Shown here piece after piece: positions 1-8,199 of a stretch of 64,000 nt of DNA. The position numbers were made by a program, and so were the translations under genes. The first letter of the stretch is position 1, and every line of letters starts with the position of its first letter. The notes beneath the pieces were generated by a model. That model worked only from the letters and a program-made list of their open reading frames with translations, made no database searches and had not been told where the DNA came from. Origin of the DNA: Roseiarcus sp963813195 (GTDB lineage: Bacteria > Pseudomonadota > Alphaproteobacteria > Rhizobiales > Beijerinckiaceae); the NCBI GenBank assembly GCA_963813195.1, contig CAWEYC010000017.1:62001-126000 (forward strand), written 5' to 3'.

Positions 1-161
1 GTGTGCCACGCCGTGCGGGCGCCCGGCTCGAAGGTGACGCTCGCCCCGGCTACGCGCGCCGGCGGCGGGGCGCTGAACAGGGGATCGATGCGGACCGTCC
101 CGGTGAACCATTCTGCCGGCCCTTTGCCGGACGGCCGCGAGCCGTTTTGCTTGATCTCCAT
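1..161 (-). CDS. cupin-domain protein, N-terminal part (runs off window)
   Basis: The gene begins at the ATG at 161 and continues leftward beyond the window. The start follows an AAGGAG ribosome site at 176..171, nine bases upstream. The 53 visible residues begin MEIKQNGSRPSGKGPAEWFT and end at ...FEPGARTAWHT. This is the first strand of a small single-domain cupin, in which the following His would normally help bind metal. Proteins of this type are quercetin-dioxygenase-like or carboxymuconolactone-decarboxylase-associated cupins of about 130 residues. The catalytic part is outside the window, so no reaction can be assigned. It diverges from the TIM-barrel gene on the other strand. Confidence 0.75.
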   Translation of the reverse strand, partial: MEIKQNGSRPSGKGPAEWFTGTVRIDPLFSAPPPARVAGASVTFEPGARTAWH

Positions 162-389
162 GATGAAAAACTCCTTTCAGGGCGGAATGCCCCCCGGCTC
201 GAGGACTGGCGCCCGCATTTCTCCGGCCATCACCTCTACTACCCGAGCCGACGTCAGCCTACGCCCGCCTTCACTGTCATACTGGAAGCGCTCCGCTATA
301 GGTCGTAGAAACCGCATTGCGCCCCTTGCTTTCCCCGATGGGCCGCGCTGTGATGAATCGCTCTCGGGCGCCGAGCGGGGAACGCGGTC

Positions 390-1076
390 ATGTCGATGTC
401 GATCGGTTTCATCTTCATGGCGACGCGCCGGGACCGGACCGTCCCGCAAGCGCGCGCGCTGATCGAGGCGGCGCTGGAACTCGGCGTCGCCAACATCGGC
501 TTCAAGGACGTCGGTCTGCCGCACGAGGCGCTGAAGGAATTGGCGCGGGCGATCAAGGCGGGCGGCGCGCGGGCCTTCTTCGAAGTCGTTTCGCTCGATC
601 GCGAAAGCGAACTCGGTTCCGCCGCCGCCGCGGCCGAACTCGGCGTCGACTGGCTGCTCGGCGGCGTGCGGGCGAGCGAGGTCGCGCCGATCGCCAGAAG
701 CGCGGGCCTCAGCTATGCGCCGTTCCCCGGCGCGGTCGTCGGCCATCCCAGCGCGCTTCACGGCGCGATCGAGGAGATCGTGGCGAGCGCCAGGGCGCTT
801 TGCGCGATCGAGGGCGTCGCCGGGCTCGATCTCCTCGCCTATCGCCATTCGGGCGACGTTCCCGCTCTGATGCGCGCGGTGGTCGGCGCGGTCGAAAGGC
901 CAGTGATGGTCGCCGGCTCGGTCGACGACGCCGACCGCATCGCCGCGGTCGCGGCGAGCGGCGCGGCAGGCTTCACGATCGGCTCGGCGGCGATCGAGGG
1001 CGCGTTTCCCGCGCCCGCGCGCGACTTCGCCGCGCAAATCCGTGCGATCCAGCAGGCTGTCGCGGCGTGCTCATGA
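390..1076 (+). CDS. TIM-barrel protein of unknown substrate
   Basis: The 228-residue protein starts with short beta-strands (SIGFIFM), then GVANIGFKDVGL, and ends with GAAGFTIGSAAIEG. The last motif looks like a phosphate-binding loop of a (beta/alpha)8 barrel. There is no signal peptide, so it should be cytosolic. Relatives in Rhizobiales are often labelled 4-hydroxythreonine-4-phosphate dehydrogenase, but I see none of the PdxA metal or NAD motifs and regard that label as unsafe. A second ATG lies six bases downstream (396), and the ribosome site is weak (GGGGAA). It points toward the leftward iron operon and ends 130 bp from it. I am confident in the fold class but do not assign a function. 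Confidence 0.7.
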   Translation: MSMSIGFIFMATRRDRTVPQARALIEAALELGVANIGFKDVGLPHEALKELARAIKAGGARAFFEVVSLDRESELGSAAAAAELGVDWLLGGVRASEVAPIARSAGLSYAPFPGAVVGHPSALHGAIEEIVASARALCAIEGVAGLDLLAYRHSGDVPALMRAVVGAVERPVMVAGSVDDADRIAAVAASGAAGFTIGSAAIEGAFPAPARDFAAQIRAIQQAVAACS

Positions 1077-1208
1077 TGTTTCGCCGCGCCGCAACGCATA
1101 TCCTTCCCTGGCGCACACGCCTGCCGCTGCTGATACTCATCGGGGCGATCGACGACTGAACCCCGGCGATCCGGCGCGTGATGGACGCGCTGAGCCGTTG
1201 AAGGCGCC

Positions 1209-1781
1209 CTAATTGTCCTGCGACGGCGGCATTGTTGCGATGATCTTGTCGTAATTCTTGAGGACAAGATCGATATTGGCGGGGAACTTGATCGGCTCGA
1301 TCGACTTGAGCGCGCCGTTCATCTCCTCGAGCGCCTGCTTCTTGTCCGCCGCGGGTATTTTCTTGTCGGCCTGAATCTGGGCGATCTGCTTTTTGAGGAC
1401 CACGTCGGCGCCGACGTATTTTTTCGTCTCCGGATCGATGCCGTCGACGACGAGACCTATGTTCCCCTCGACCTCGTCGAAGTCGTCATAGGAAGCGAAA
1501 TTGTGCTTTTTGGCGACGGCGTCGAGCTGCGCCATCAGTTTCGGGTCCGGCTTGTCCGACGCGTTCTCGGGCTGCTTGGCGAGGATCGGCGCGATCTCGC
1601 TCTGGGCGGCGAGAAAGTTCCTGACCTGGGCGTCGGCCAGCGGGATTTGCTTGATCAATTCGGCCGGCGCGCCAGGTTGCTGGGTCTGCGCGAAGGCGGC
1701 CTGCGGTTCAGCGACGATCTCGAGAGGGGCGAGGCCGGCGACGCACAAAGCGGCGGCGAGCGAACGAATTCGATGAGCCAT
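1209..1781 (-). CDS. exported protein of unknown function at the end of the iron locus
   Basis: The start is the ATG at 1781 because it follows a strong GGAGGAGACC site and opens a clear signal peptide (MAHRIRSLAAALCVAGLAPL ... AFA). An upstream ATG in frame lacks these features. The mature part (about 155 residues) is charged and probably helical, with no cysteine. One segment reads LDAVAKKHNFASYDDFDEVE. I do not recognise a named domain. It is the last gene of the leftward run that contains the FTR1 permease, 107 bp upstream, so a periplasmic role linked to metal uptake is plausible but unproven. Confidence 0.75.
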   Translation of the reverse strand: MAHRIRSLAAALCVAGLAPLEIVAEPQAAFAQTQQPGAPAELIKQIPLADAQVRNFLAAQSEIAPILAKQPENASDKPDPKLMAQLDAVAKKHNFASYDDFDEVEGNIGLVVDGIDPETKKYVGADVVLKKQIAQIQADKKIPAADKKQALEEMNGALKSIEPIKFPANIDLVLKNYDKIIATMPPSQDN

Positions 1782-1888
1782 GGTCTCCTCCGGGGTTTGG
1801 AGCGGCGAGCCGCGCATAACGTAACGGCGGATGAGCGTAGCCTGCAATTACGACATTCCCAGAGGGATACCCCCGACAGCCCGCGCGC

Positions 1889-2734
1889 TCAACCGCGCTG
1901 CGGCGCCGGCGCTTCGGGCCGGGATGGGCGGCGCCGCGGCGAGAAGGCCTTCGAGAGCGTGAAAATCGCGACGAGCGTCGCGGCGTAGACGATCACCTGC
2001 AGCACCGACGGCTGGTCGGAGTAGCCGACCAAAGTGTGCAGCACTCGACCAAATAAACTCGTGTCGGAGAGGATCGCCGATGTGTCCCAGGCGGTGTTGG
2101 CGAAGATCGAGACGACGCCGGCCTGCTGGAGGAAGTTCACCGCCTGCGCGGCGAGCCCCGCGGCGAGGAAGGTGATGAGCGCGCTCGTCACCGCGAACAG
2201 CCGGTGCGCCGGAATCGTCACGAGGCCGAAATAGGTGACCGCGCTCACCGCCACGCCGCCGATGAGGCCGAGCGCCGAACCGAAGAGAAGATCGCGCGCG
2301 GTCGTTCCGCCGGCGGCCATGAGGCCGTAGAGGAACAGCGCGACCTCCGAGCCTTCGCGCATCACCGCGACCGCGACGACGACCGCGAGGGCGACGAGCG
2401 AGCGCGCGCCGCTGCGCACGTCCTGACCGAGCTGGCGCGCCTCCGCCGCGAGTTGGCGCCCATGGCTCGCCATCCAGATGTTGTGCCAGGCAAGCATGCA
2501 GACGGCGAGGCTAAGGATCGACGCGTTGAATAGTTCCTGGCCGACGCCGTTGAGCGCGTCGGCGATGGCGCCGGCGAAAGCCGCGACCAGGCACGCGCCA
2601 AGTACGCCCGCCGCGACACCGGCGGCGGCCATCGGCCGGCTGCCGCGCACGCCCTTGGTGACGGCCATCACGATGCCGACGATGATGCCGGCCTCGATCA
2701 CTTCCCGAAAAACGATAATCAGCGCGCCGAGCAT
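1889..2734 (-). CDS. efeU: FTR1-family iron permease (EfeU-like)
   Basis: This 281-residue inner-membrane protein has about seven hydrophobic segments. Two acidic motifs typical of FTR1 permeases are visible: REVIEAG in the first helix (residues 10-16) and REGSEVALF in the fourth. These REXXE sequences bind iron during transport. The family takes up iron after oxidation of Fe(II), together with periplasmic partner proteins. The gene lies 16 bp downstream of a cupredoxin gene and in the same direction as an EfeB peroxidase, so it belongs to an Efe/Ftr-type iron operon. Its length and motifs are complete. The C-terminal tail is short, Arg/Pro-rich and cytoplasmic. Confidence 0.92.
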   Translation of the reverse strand: MLGALIIVFREVIEAGIIVGIVMAVTKGVRGSRPMAAAGVAAGVLGACLVAAFAGAIADALNGVGQELFNASILSLAVCMLAWHNIWMASHGRQLAAEARQLGQDVRSGARSLVALAVVVAVAVMREGSEVALFLYGLMAAGGTTARDLLFGSALGLIGGVAVSAVTYFGLVTIPAHRLFAVTSALITFLAAGLAAQAVNFLQQAGVVSIFANTAWDTSAILSDTSLFGRVLHTLVGYSDQPSVLQVIVYAATLVAIFTLSKAFSPRRRPSRPEAPAPQRG

Positions 2735-2750
2735 CGCCGGTCCTTTCCGC

Positions 2751-3095
2751 TTAGTGGACGACTAGGAAACCCTCGGTCGTCTTCTCGTGATAGTCGTCGT
2801 AGAAACGATAGCGACCGGGCTTCAGCGCACGCACGTTGACCGTGATCTTGCCGCCGCCGACGACGACCTTCTCGACGCGCAAACTCTTGCTCTCGAATTC
2901 AGCCGGCGTCGAATTGAGGTTGCTCACCTCGATCACGATCGGCTTGCCCGCCGGCGCGGTCGGTTCGGCAGGCTGGAAGCGATGGTCCTTCAGCGAGACC
3001 TGCACTTGCGCCGCGTCTTCGGCCAGTGCCGGGGCCGACGCCCCGGCCAGCGCGATGGCAAGTCCGGCGGTGGAAAACAGAGAACTGACTTTCAT
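2751..3095 (-). CDS. periplasmic cupredoxin-like protein, iron locus (copy 1)
   Basis: The 114-residue protein has a signal peptide (MKVSSLFSTAGLAIALAGA ... ALA) followed by one cupredoxin_1-type beta-barrel. Characteristic pieces are LKDHRFQPAEPTAPAGKPI, AEFES and PGRYRFYDDYHEKTTEGFLV. His and acidic residues in these loops are candidate metal ligands, and the classical blue-copper Cys is absent. Such domains form the N-terminal part of EfeO or act with FtrA-type proteins to oxidise or deliver iron to FTR1. The start follows GAGGATACTC. It is 16 bp upstream of the FTR1 gene and shares about one third of its residues with the next gene upstream, so the pair looks like a tandem duplication. 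Confidence 0.85.
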   Translation of the reverse strand: MKVSSLFSTAGLAIALAGASAPALAEDAAQVQVSLKDHRFQPAEPTAPAGKPIVIEVSNLNSTPAEFESKSLRVEKVVVGGGKITVNVRALKPGRYRFYDDYHEKTTEGFLVVH

Positions 3096-3177
3096 GAGTA
3101 TCCTCCTCGGTTCTGCTCGAAACTCGAATTTGTAGTCGATGTCGCCGCGATCATGCGGCGTCTCGACCGACGTCGCC

Positions 3178-3519
3178 TTACTCGGAAACGATCACCCCTT
3201 GCGCGGTGTCGGAATGGAAATCGCCGAAGAACGGGAAGCGGCCGAGGCCGAGCGGCCGGATCCTCACCTTGCCCTCTTCACCCGGCGGAATCACTTTTTC
3301 GACCGCCGGTCGGTGCATTTCAAACTCATCGGCGGTGTCGTCCAGATTCTTGACGCTGACGAAGAACGGCTTGCCGTTCGGCACATGGATTTCGGTCGGC
3401 GCGAAGCGGTGGTTCTTCAGGACGATCGAGTAGGTCGCCAGATCCTCGGCGCGGGCGGCGCCGACGACGACGACGGCCAGAGCCGCCGCGCAAACGCTGG
3501 CGCCAAGAACATGAGTCAT
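3178..3519 (-). CDS. periplasmic cupredoxin-like protein, iron locus (copy 2)
   Basis: I chose the ATG at 3519 because GAGGAGACGTTC precedes it and it opens a signal peptide (MTHVLGASVCAAALAVVVVG ... RAE). The reading frame remains open further upstream but has no signal there. The 113 residues form one cupredoxin domain with LKNHRFAPTEIHVPNGKPF, DEFEMH and LGRFPFFGDFHSDTAQGV. It parallels copy 1 motif by motif (H-R-F, EFE, G-R-F/Y, D-H/F-H). It sits between efeB and copy 1, and all are read leftward. Its likely role is periplasmic Fe(II) binding or oxidation for the FTR1 permease. Confidence 0.85.
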   Translation of the reverse strand: MTHVLGASVCAAALAVVVVGAARAEDLATYSIVLKNHRFAPTEIHVPNGKPFFVSVKNLDDTADEFEMHRPAVEKVIPPGEEGKVRIRPLGLGRFPFFGDFHSDTAQGVIVSE

Positions 3520-3557
3520 GAACGTCTCCTCATCGTGTCGGTTTGCCGGCGGCCGGT

Positions 3558-4853
3558 TCAGGTCGCCGTTTCGAAAAGGCGCTGGCCGATGAATTCGCCC
3601 TTGGCAGCGCCGCGGGGAACCGCGAAGTGGCCCCCGCCGACGTTGGTGACGAACTGGTTCAGCATGTCGAAACGCGACATCTTCTCGAAGATCTTGATGA
3701 AGCCATTCTTGAGGTCGCGCTGATGGCAGAGGAAAACGAGCCCGGCGTCGAACTCCATGCCTTGACGCCAGGGCGGCCATCGCTCCGCGGTGAAATTGGC
3801 GCCGTCGTTGTACGAATAGGCGCGCCGAAGAATTTTCGAACCGTCCTTGGCCATCTGATGGGCGATGCGAACGTGCGAATTCTCGGGGATGACCGGATCG
3901 CCATCGGCGTTCTTGGCGTCGAGGTCGATCGGATCGAACTCTTTCTTGGCGCCGAGCGGCGCGCCCGAGAGCTTCTCGCGTCCGAAGGTCTGTTCCTGGA
4001 AAGAGACCTTCATCCGATCCCAATGTTCAAGCGCGATCCGCGCGCGCCGGATCACCATATAGGTCCCGCCGCGCATCCAGGCCGGGGCCTCGTCGCCAGC
4101 CCAGACGACGGCGTCCATCTCCTTTGCGTCATCGGCAGGAGGATTGCCGGTTCCGTCCTTGAAACCCATCAGATTGCGCGGCGTCCGATTGGCGCCGAAG
4201 TCCGACACGAATCCGGTCTGCACCCAACGGATATCCGCGACGCCGTAGGCGAGCCGCGCCAGTTGACGAACGGCGTGGAAGGCGACCTGCGGATTGTCGG
4301 CGCACGCCTGCACCAGGAGATCGCCGCCCGTTCGCGCCGGGACCAATTGGTCGCCGGGAAAATGAGGCAGATCGACAAAGGCCGCCGGCCGTTGCGCGCG
4401 CAAACCATAGCGATCGGCCCCGCCCTTCTCGAACAGGCCGAGGCCGAAGCCGAAGGTCACCGTCAGCCGCGACGGCGATAGCCCCAGCACGTCGGAAGGA
4501 TCGGCCTGCGCCTCATAGCCATCTTCGGCGGGGATTTCGACCGGCTGGCCGACGCTCAACGCGGCGGCGGCGTCGGTCCATCGACGCATCAGCGTCTCGA
4601 CATCGGCGCGCTTGGCGGTCGTGAGGTCAAAGGCGGCGATGTAGGTGTGAGCCTGCTGCGCCGTGACGACGCCGCCTTGGTGCTCGCCCCAGAAAGGCGC
4701 CGTCGCGCTCGCGGCGTCGCCGCCCTGCGCCGGGTCAAGCGCCCGGGCCGCGCTCGGCGCCAGGTTGGAGCCGGCAAAAGCGGCCAGTCCCGCCGTCGCC
4801 GAGAGGAAGCCGCGTCGGGTCGCCCGCGGCGGGTTCGAGTCGCGCCGTGTCAT
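3558..4853 (-). CDS. efeB: EfeB-type DyP peroxidase, Tat-exported
   Basis: The 431-residue protein opens with a twin-arginine signal (TRRGFLSATAGLAAFAG) and is therefore folded and haem-loaded before export. The DyP signature GFKDGTGNPPADD supplies the catalytic Asp and Arg region, and VRIAHQMAKDGSKILRR lies near the haem-binding His. EfeB proteins are haem peroxidases of the periplasm that work with EfeU/EfeO in ferrous iron uptake or in releasing iron from haem. The length matches the family (about 420). The start overlaps the stop of the upstream propeller gene by four bases (ATGA), which implies translational coupling. The next gene is a cupredoxin, as expected for an Efe-type operon. Confidence 0.93.
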   Translation of the reverse strand: MTRRDSNPPRATRRGFLSATAGLAAFAGSNLAPSAARALDPAQGGDAASATAPFWGEHQGGVVTAQQAHTYIAAFDLTTAKRADVETLMRRWTDAAAALSVGQPVEIPAEDGYEAQADPSDVLGLSPSRLTVTFGFGLGLFEKGGADRYGLRAQRPAAFVDLPHFPGDQLVPARTGGDLLVQACADNPQVAFHAVRQLARLAYGVADIRWVQTGFVSDFGANRTPRNLMGFKDGTGNPPADDAKEMDAVVWAGDEAPAWMRGGTYMVIRRARIALEHWDRMKVSFQEQTFGREKLSGAPLGAKKEFDPIDLDAKNADGDPVIPENSHVRIAHQMAKDGSKILRRAYSYNDGANFTAERWPPWRQGMEFDAGLVFLCHQRDLKNGFIKIFEKMSRFDMLNQFVTNVGGGHFAVPRGAAKGEFIGQRLFETAT

Positions 4854-5995
4854 GGCGTCGCCTTCGCGAGCATGTTCGTATCGTCTTCAACGTAGTAGAA
4901 GCCGCTGCCGTCCGGCGCCACGGCGAGACCGAAGAGGTCGCCGTTGCCGGGCGGCGACTGCGCCTGGTTGGAGTCGATCCACTGCGCCGCCACCTGCTTG
5001 CCGGAAGCGGGGTCAAATTCGACGACCTGACCGTTCTTGCCGTTGGTGGCGAGGATGTGGCCGTTGGCGGTCGCGCAGAGCGCGAGCGCGCGTTGCAACA
5101 ATCCGTCCTTGGTGACGGTGCGGCCCGTTCCGGCGCTGCCGGTGCGCGTCGTCGCGTCGGGGATCGCGACGATGCGGTTCTCGATCGCATCCGAGACGTA
5201 GAGCATCGACCCGATCAGCGCGAGGCCGGTCGGCCCGATGAGGAACACGTCCTTGTCGGCGCGCTGCGCGAAGCCGCTGGCGATCACCGTCTGGCCGGTG
5301 ACCTTCGGCGGTCCGCTCGCGGGGATCGCGAGCTGGATGCGCAGCACTGTCGCCTTGTTGACGACGACCGGGACGCGCGTGGCGGGATCGAGCTTGCCGG
5401 GGCCGGGAACGTCGTAGCCCGACATGCTGACGAACAGCGTCGCCTTCGAGCCGTTGTCGACGACGGCCATGTTGCCCCAGGGATCGTTGATATGCGAGCC
5501 GGACCAGACGGTGGCGAGCTGGCCGTTGGCGTCGAACACCAGGAGGCAGCCGGGGCCCTTGGTCGCCGTCGTGCCGTCCGTGCTCGGCGTGCTGCCGACG
5601 ATGACCCAGCCGCTGCTGAGCACGGCCATCGCGGTGCTCAGGCCGATGCCGCCCGGGCATTGCGGCAGGTTCTGCGGCACTTTGGCGAACAGCGTCGTTG
5701 ACCGCGACGACGGGTTGTAGTCGACGATCGTGCCGCCGGTTCCCTGCAGGTTCGAGAGGTTGTTGAAATTGTCGACCAGCACGTCGCCCTTGTGGATCTT
5801 GCCCGCGCTCGCCGGCGCGACGACGACGGCGTAGGGGTTGAGATCGCCATTGTCGGGGATCGTCGAGGCCAGCGTCGTGTGATGACGCAATCCCTCGAGA
5901 ACGCCCGCCGCGCGAGCCGGAAACACGCCGAGGATGAGCGCTGCGGCGACACAGCCAGCCGCGCCGGTTTCGCCAAGTCGTCGAAAGTTCAACAT
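4850..5995 (-). CDS. secreted beta-propeller (NHL/SMP-30-like) protein of unknown function
   Basis: The 381-residue protein has a signal peptide (residues 1-29, ending PARA) and then repeated short strand patterns of propeller type: GDVLVDNFNNLSN, MAVLSSGWVIVG, GLALIGSMLYVSDAIEN and LFGLAVAPDGSGFYYVEDD. There are no obvious catalytic motifs. Such proteins often occur beside OprB porins or copper/iron loci, but the function is not established. It overlaps efeB by four bases and follows the porin gene by 92 bp, so it is probably co-transcribed with both. Two Cys residues in the mature part could form a disulphide. Confidence 0.75.
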   Translation of the reverse strand: MLNFRRLGETGAAGCVAAALILGVFPARAAGVLEGLRHHTTLASTIPDNGDLNPYAVVVAPASAGKIHKGDVLVDNFNNLSNLQGTGGTIVDYNPSSRSTTLFAKVPQNLPQCPGGIGLSTAMAVLSSGWVIVGSTPSTDGTTATKGPGCLLVFDANGQLATVWSGSHINDPWGNMAVVDNGSKATLFVSMSGYDVPGPGKLDPATRVPVVVNKATVLRIQLAIPASGPPKVTGQTVIASGFAQRADKDVFLIGPTGLALIGSMLYVSDAIENRIVAIPDATTRTGSAGTGRTVTKDGLLQRALALCATANGHILATNGKNGQVVEFDPASGKQVAAQWIDSNQAQSPPGNGDLFGLAVAPDGSGFYYVEDDTNMLAKATP

Positions 5996-6087
5996 TCTAG
6001 TCGTCCTTTGTTGAAACAGTCATCCATGGCCGTCCGGCTTTGCTCGCAATGACGGCCGCGTCGAAACGGGTTCAAGACATCGCGCCC

Positions 6088-7689
6088 TCAAAATGTGATG
6101 TTCGTGCGCAGACCGAGCACCAATTCGTTCTTGATCTTGTCTGTCGGGTTGTAGGGGTCGGCGATCCCGGCGCCGGGATTGAGGACGTACTGAACGTCCG
6201 GCTGGACCTGCCACCACGGCATGACCTGATACTGGTAGGTCGCCTCGAAAACGGTCTCGTTGTGGCGCACCGGGTTGTAGACGCCGGGGTTGTAGAGGGC
6301 GGTGTCCTGGTCGAGTCCCGAGGCGCCGTTGCTGACCTGGGCGAAATTCACGCCGACGCCCGCCGTGTCGTCGTCGCGTCCGAAGAACGGCTCGTGCATC
6401 GTCAGGCCGGCGTTGAGGCTGAAGCTGATGAGGTTGCGATCCTGAAGCGGCGTGAACATCGGGCGGAGGAAGACGTTGATGTTGCGATCGGGATCCTCGG
6501 AACGCCAGATCATCTGGTCCACGACCCCGTAGAACGCGTAGTCGCCGCGACGGGTCTCGGGGGTCTGGTTGTTGGCGGGATTGCCCAGCGGAAGGCCAGC
6601 AGAGTCATAGCGCAAGTCGGCGAAGTCCTCGCTGTCGTACCAGACGCCGATCTTGTAGGTGCGCGCAAGCGGATCGTCTTCGTCCGCCTTCACCACCGTG
6701 CCCGACCCGGGATAGGCGAATTGCAGTTCGGCGATCGCCAGCACGCCGCCGTTGAGCGGGAAGCTCACACCAAAGGGATTGCTCAATTGTGGATCGCCGA
6801 TCGTGTTCGGGGCCGGGTTGCCGTTGAAGACGCCGGCGAGAACCGTGATCGAATCCGTCACGTGAGCCCGCGCGCGGATGCCCAACGCGGAGAGCGGATA
6901 GGCCGGACCGCCGCCGGGCAGATCCGCCGACGGCAGCATCGGCCAGCCGAACATCGTGTTGATGAAGTAGCTCGCGTTCTGGCTGACCATGAATTCCTGG
7001 TCGAGGCTCTGCTGGCCGATCTTGATGTCGAACGTGTCGCCGAACTTCTGCTGATACCAGAGCTCCCACAGCCGGATGCCGCGATCGGCTTCGATGCCGC
7101 TCGCCGTCTGCAAGGTGTAGAGATTCGAGGCGCTCAGGTTGCCGCCGTGAATCTCCTCCGCGCTGACGTTGAACAAGCCGCCGTTCAGACCGAACGCGCG
7201 TTGCGTGTCCATCTGCAGCGTCCCGGTGGTGAGACCATTGTATTCGAAGCCCTGACGGACCCCGCCGCTGACGTTGCCGAACACCTCGCTGTTCTCGATC
7301 ACGCTGAGCGTCACGCCGTATCGGCTCAGAGCGGGCCGCAAGCCCCACATGTCGCCGAACAGATTGGAACTGCGCGAGGCGGTGCTCAGGAACCCGAACG
7401 GCCCCCCGTCGACGGGAGCGGACGCAGGCGTTGCCGAAGCGGACGTGGCGGCGCCGACGGGCTGCTCGACCAGTTCGCCGGAATCGGCCGGCGCCGGCGT
7501 GGGAGCAGCGATCGGAGCCGCGGCGGCGCTCCCGCCCATGGGCGTCTCGACGAATTCGCCCGATTGTTCGCTTTTGGCGGCGGCCTCGTCCGCCAAGGCC
7601 CCGGTGGGGAAGGCCGCGATCCACGCGCCGAGAACCAACGTCGATCCACAAATCCGCGCGAACCGACGCGCGGCAAGATTGCTTGCCAT
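6088..7689 (-). CDS. OprB-family carbohydrate-selective-type outer-membrane porin
   Basis: The start is the ATG at 7689, after GAGGGGATC, because it begins the signal peptide (MASNLAARRFARICGSTLVL ... GALA). The mature protein has a Pro/Ala/Ser-rich N-terminal segment of about 60 residues, then an OprB barrel with LFGDMWGLRPALSRYGVTL and many aromatic-girdle strands. It ends with Phe (NITF), the outer-membrane sorting signal. The total is 533 residues. OprB porins let small sugars and other solutes cross the outer membrane. Here the gene leads an iron operon and has tandem Irr-type boxes about 90 and 120 bp upstream, so it may admit an iron complex rather than a sugar. That substrate is an inference. 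Confidence 0.85.
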   Translation of the reverse strand: MASNLAARRFARICGSTLVLGAWIAAFPTGALADEAAAKSEQSGEFVETPMGGSAAAAPIAAPTPAPADSGELVEQPVGAATSASATPASAPVDGGPFGFLSTASRSSNLFGDMWGLRPALSRYGVTLSVIENSEVFGNVSGGVRQGFEYNGLTTGTLQMDTQRAFGLNGGLFNVSAEEIHGGNLSASNLYTLQTASGIEADRGIRLWELWYQQKFGDTFDIKIGQQSLDQEFMVSQNASYFINTMFGWPMLPSADLPGGGPAYPLSALGIRARAHVTDSITVLAGVFNGNPAPNTIGDPQLSNPFGVSFPLNGGVLAIAELQFAYPGSGTVVKADEDDPLARTYKIGVWYDSEDFADLRYDSAGLPLGNPANNQTPETRRGDYAFYGVVDQMIWRSEDPDRNINVFLRPMFTPLQDRNLISFSLNAGLTMHEPFFGRDDDTAGVGVNFAQVSNGASGLDQDTALYNPGVYNPVRHNETVFEATYQYQVMPWWQVQPDVQYVLNPGAGIADPYNPTDKIKNELVLGLRTNITF

Positions 7690-7779
7690 GATCCCCTCGC
7701 TGACCGGCGGGGTTAAGGCCCGCTGTCGCTGGATGGTCATTACCCAAGAAAAATAACGCGCGCAACAAAGATTGGCAGT

Positions 7780-7796
7780 TTTAGATGTTTTCTAAA
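7780..7796. promoter_or_regulatory. Irr/ICE-like iron-control palindrome, proximal copy
   Basis: This 17-bp palindrome reads TTTAGA-TGTTT-TCTAAA. It differs at one position from the Irr/ICE pattern TTTAGAA(N3)TTCTAAA known for alphaproteobacterial iron genes. It lies 91 bp upstream of the porin start, in an AT-rich island inside GC-rich DNA. It is a candidate operator for iron-dependent control of the leftward porin-efeB-FTR1 operon. Confidence 0.6.
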
Positions 7797-7811
7797 ATGC
7801 CACGTGAACAC

Positions 7812-7828
7812 GTTAGATCGCTTCTAAA
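7812..7828. promoter_or_regulatory. Irr/ICE-like iron-control palindrome, distal copy
   Basis: The sequence GTTAGA-TCGC-TTCTAAA matches the same 17-bp pattern with two mismatches. Its start is 32 bp from that of the first copy, about three helical turns, so two dimers could bind on one face of the DNA. Confidence 0.5.
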
Positions 7829-8199
7829 AAGCGAGATACACATAAATAACTATGGCCTGTCATTGTCATTCCTGGCGACGCGGCCGAGTATTACGCATAT
7901 TAACGCGCAAGCCAGCGTAATAGCGCGCCAATATACCTGCCAGGTAGATCCGATGAACTTCGCGCTCTTGATCTGTCGGAACGGTCTCGGCCGAGGCGAT
8001 CATGACCCGGTCCGTGCTCGCGTCGGCCGGGCGGCCTCGGCCTTCCGGCCCGCCCAAGGGCTGATCGTCGCCGCCGTTCACCAATTGCATGTGAAACTTT
8101 TGTGACGGGACGAAAAAAGCGCCGAGCGGACAAAATATCGCTTGCGTTTTAAGACGATTCGCCCAAATAAGGTTCTGCCCAATACGCACGTGCCTGTGG
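7829..8199. other. intergenic stretch, no gene recognised
   Basis: This stretch lies between the porin control region and the ornithine decarboxylase leader. The first 100 bases are AT-rich and the rest GC-rich. Open frames here are short, lack ribosome sites and have Arg-rich composition typical of shadow frames. I see no tRNA or known riboswitch. Confidence 0.5.

Noticed and set aside
390..1076. Annotation as 4-hydroxythreonine-4-phosphate dehydrogenase (PdxA)
   Set aside because: The protein is too short for PdxA (about 330 residues) and shows none of its metal-ligand histidines, so only a TIM-barrel call is kept.
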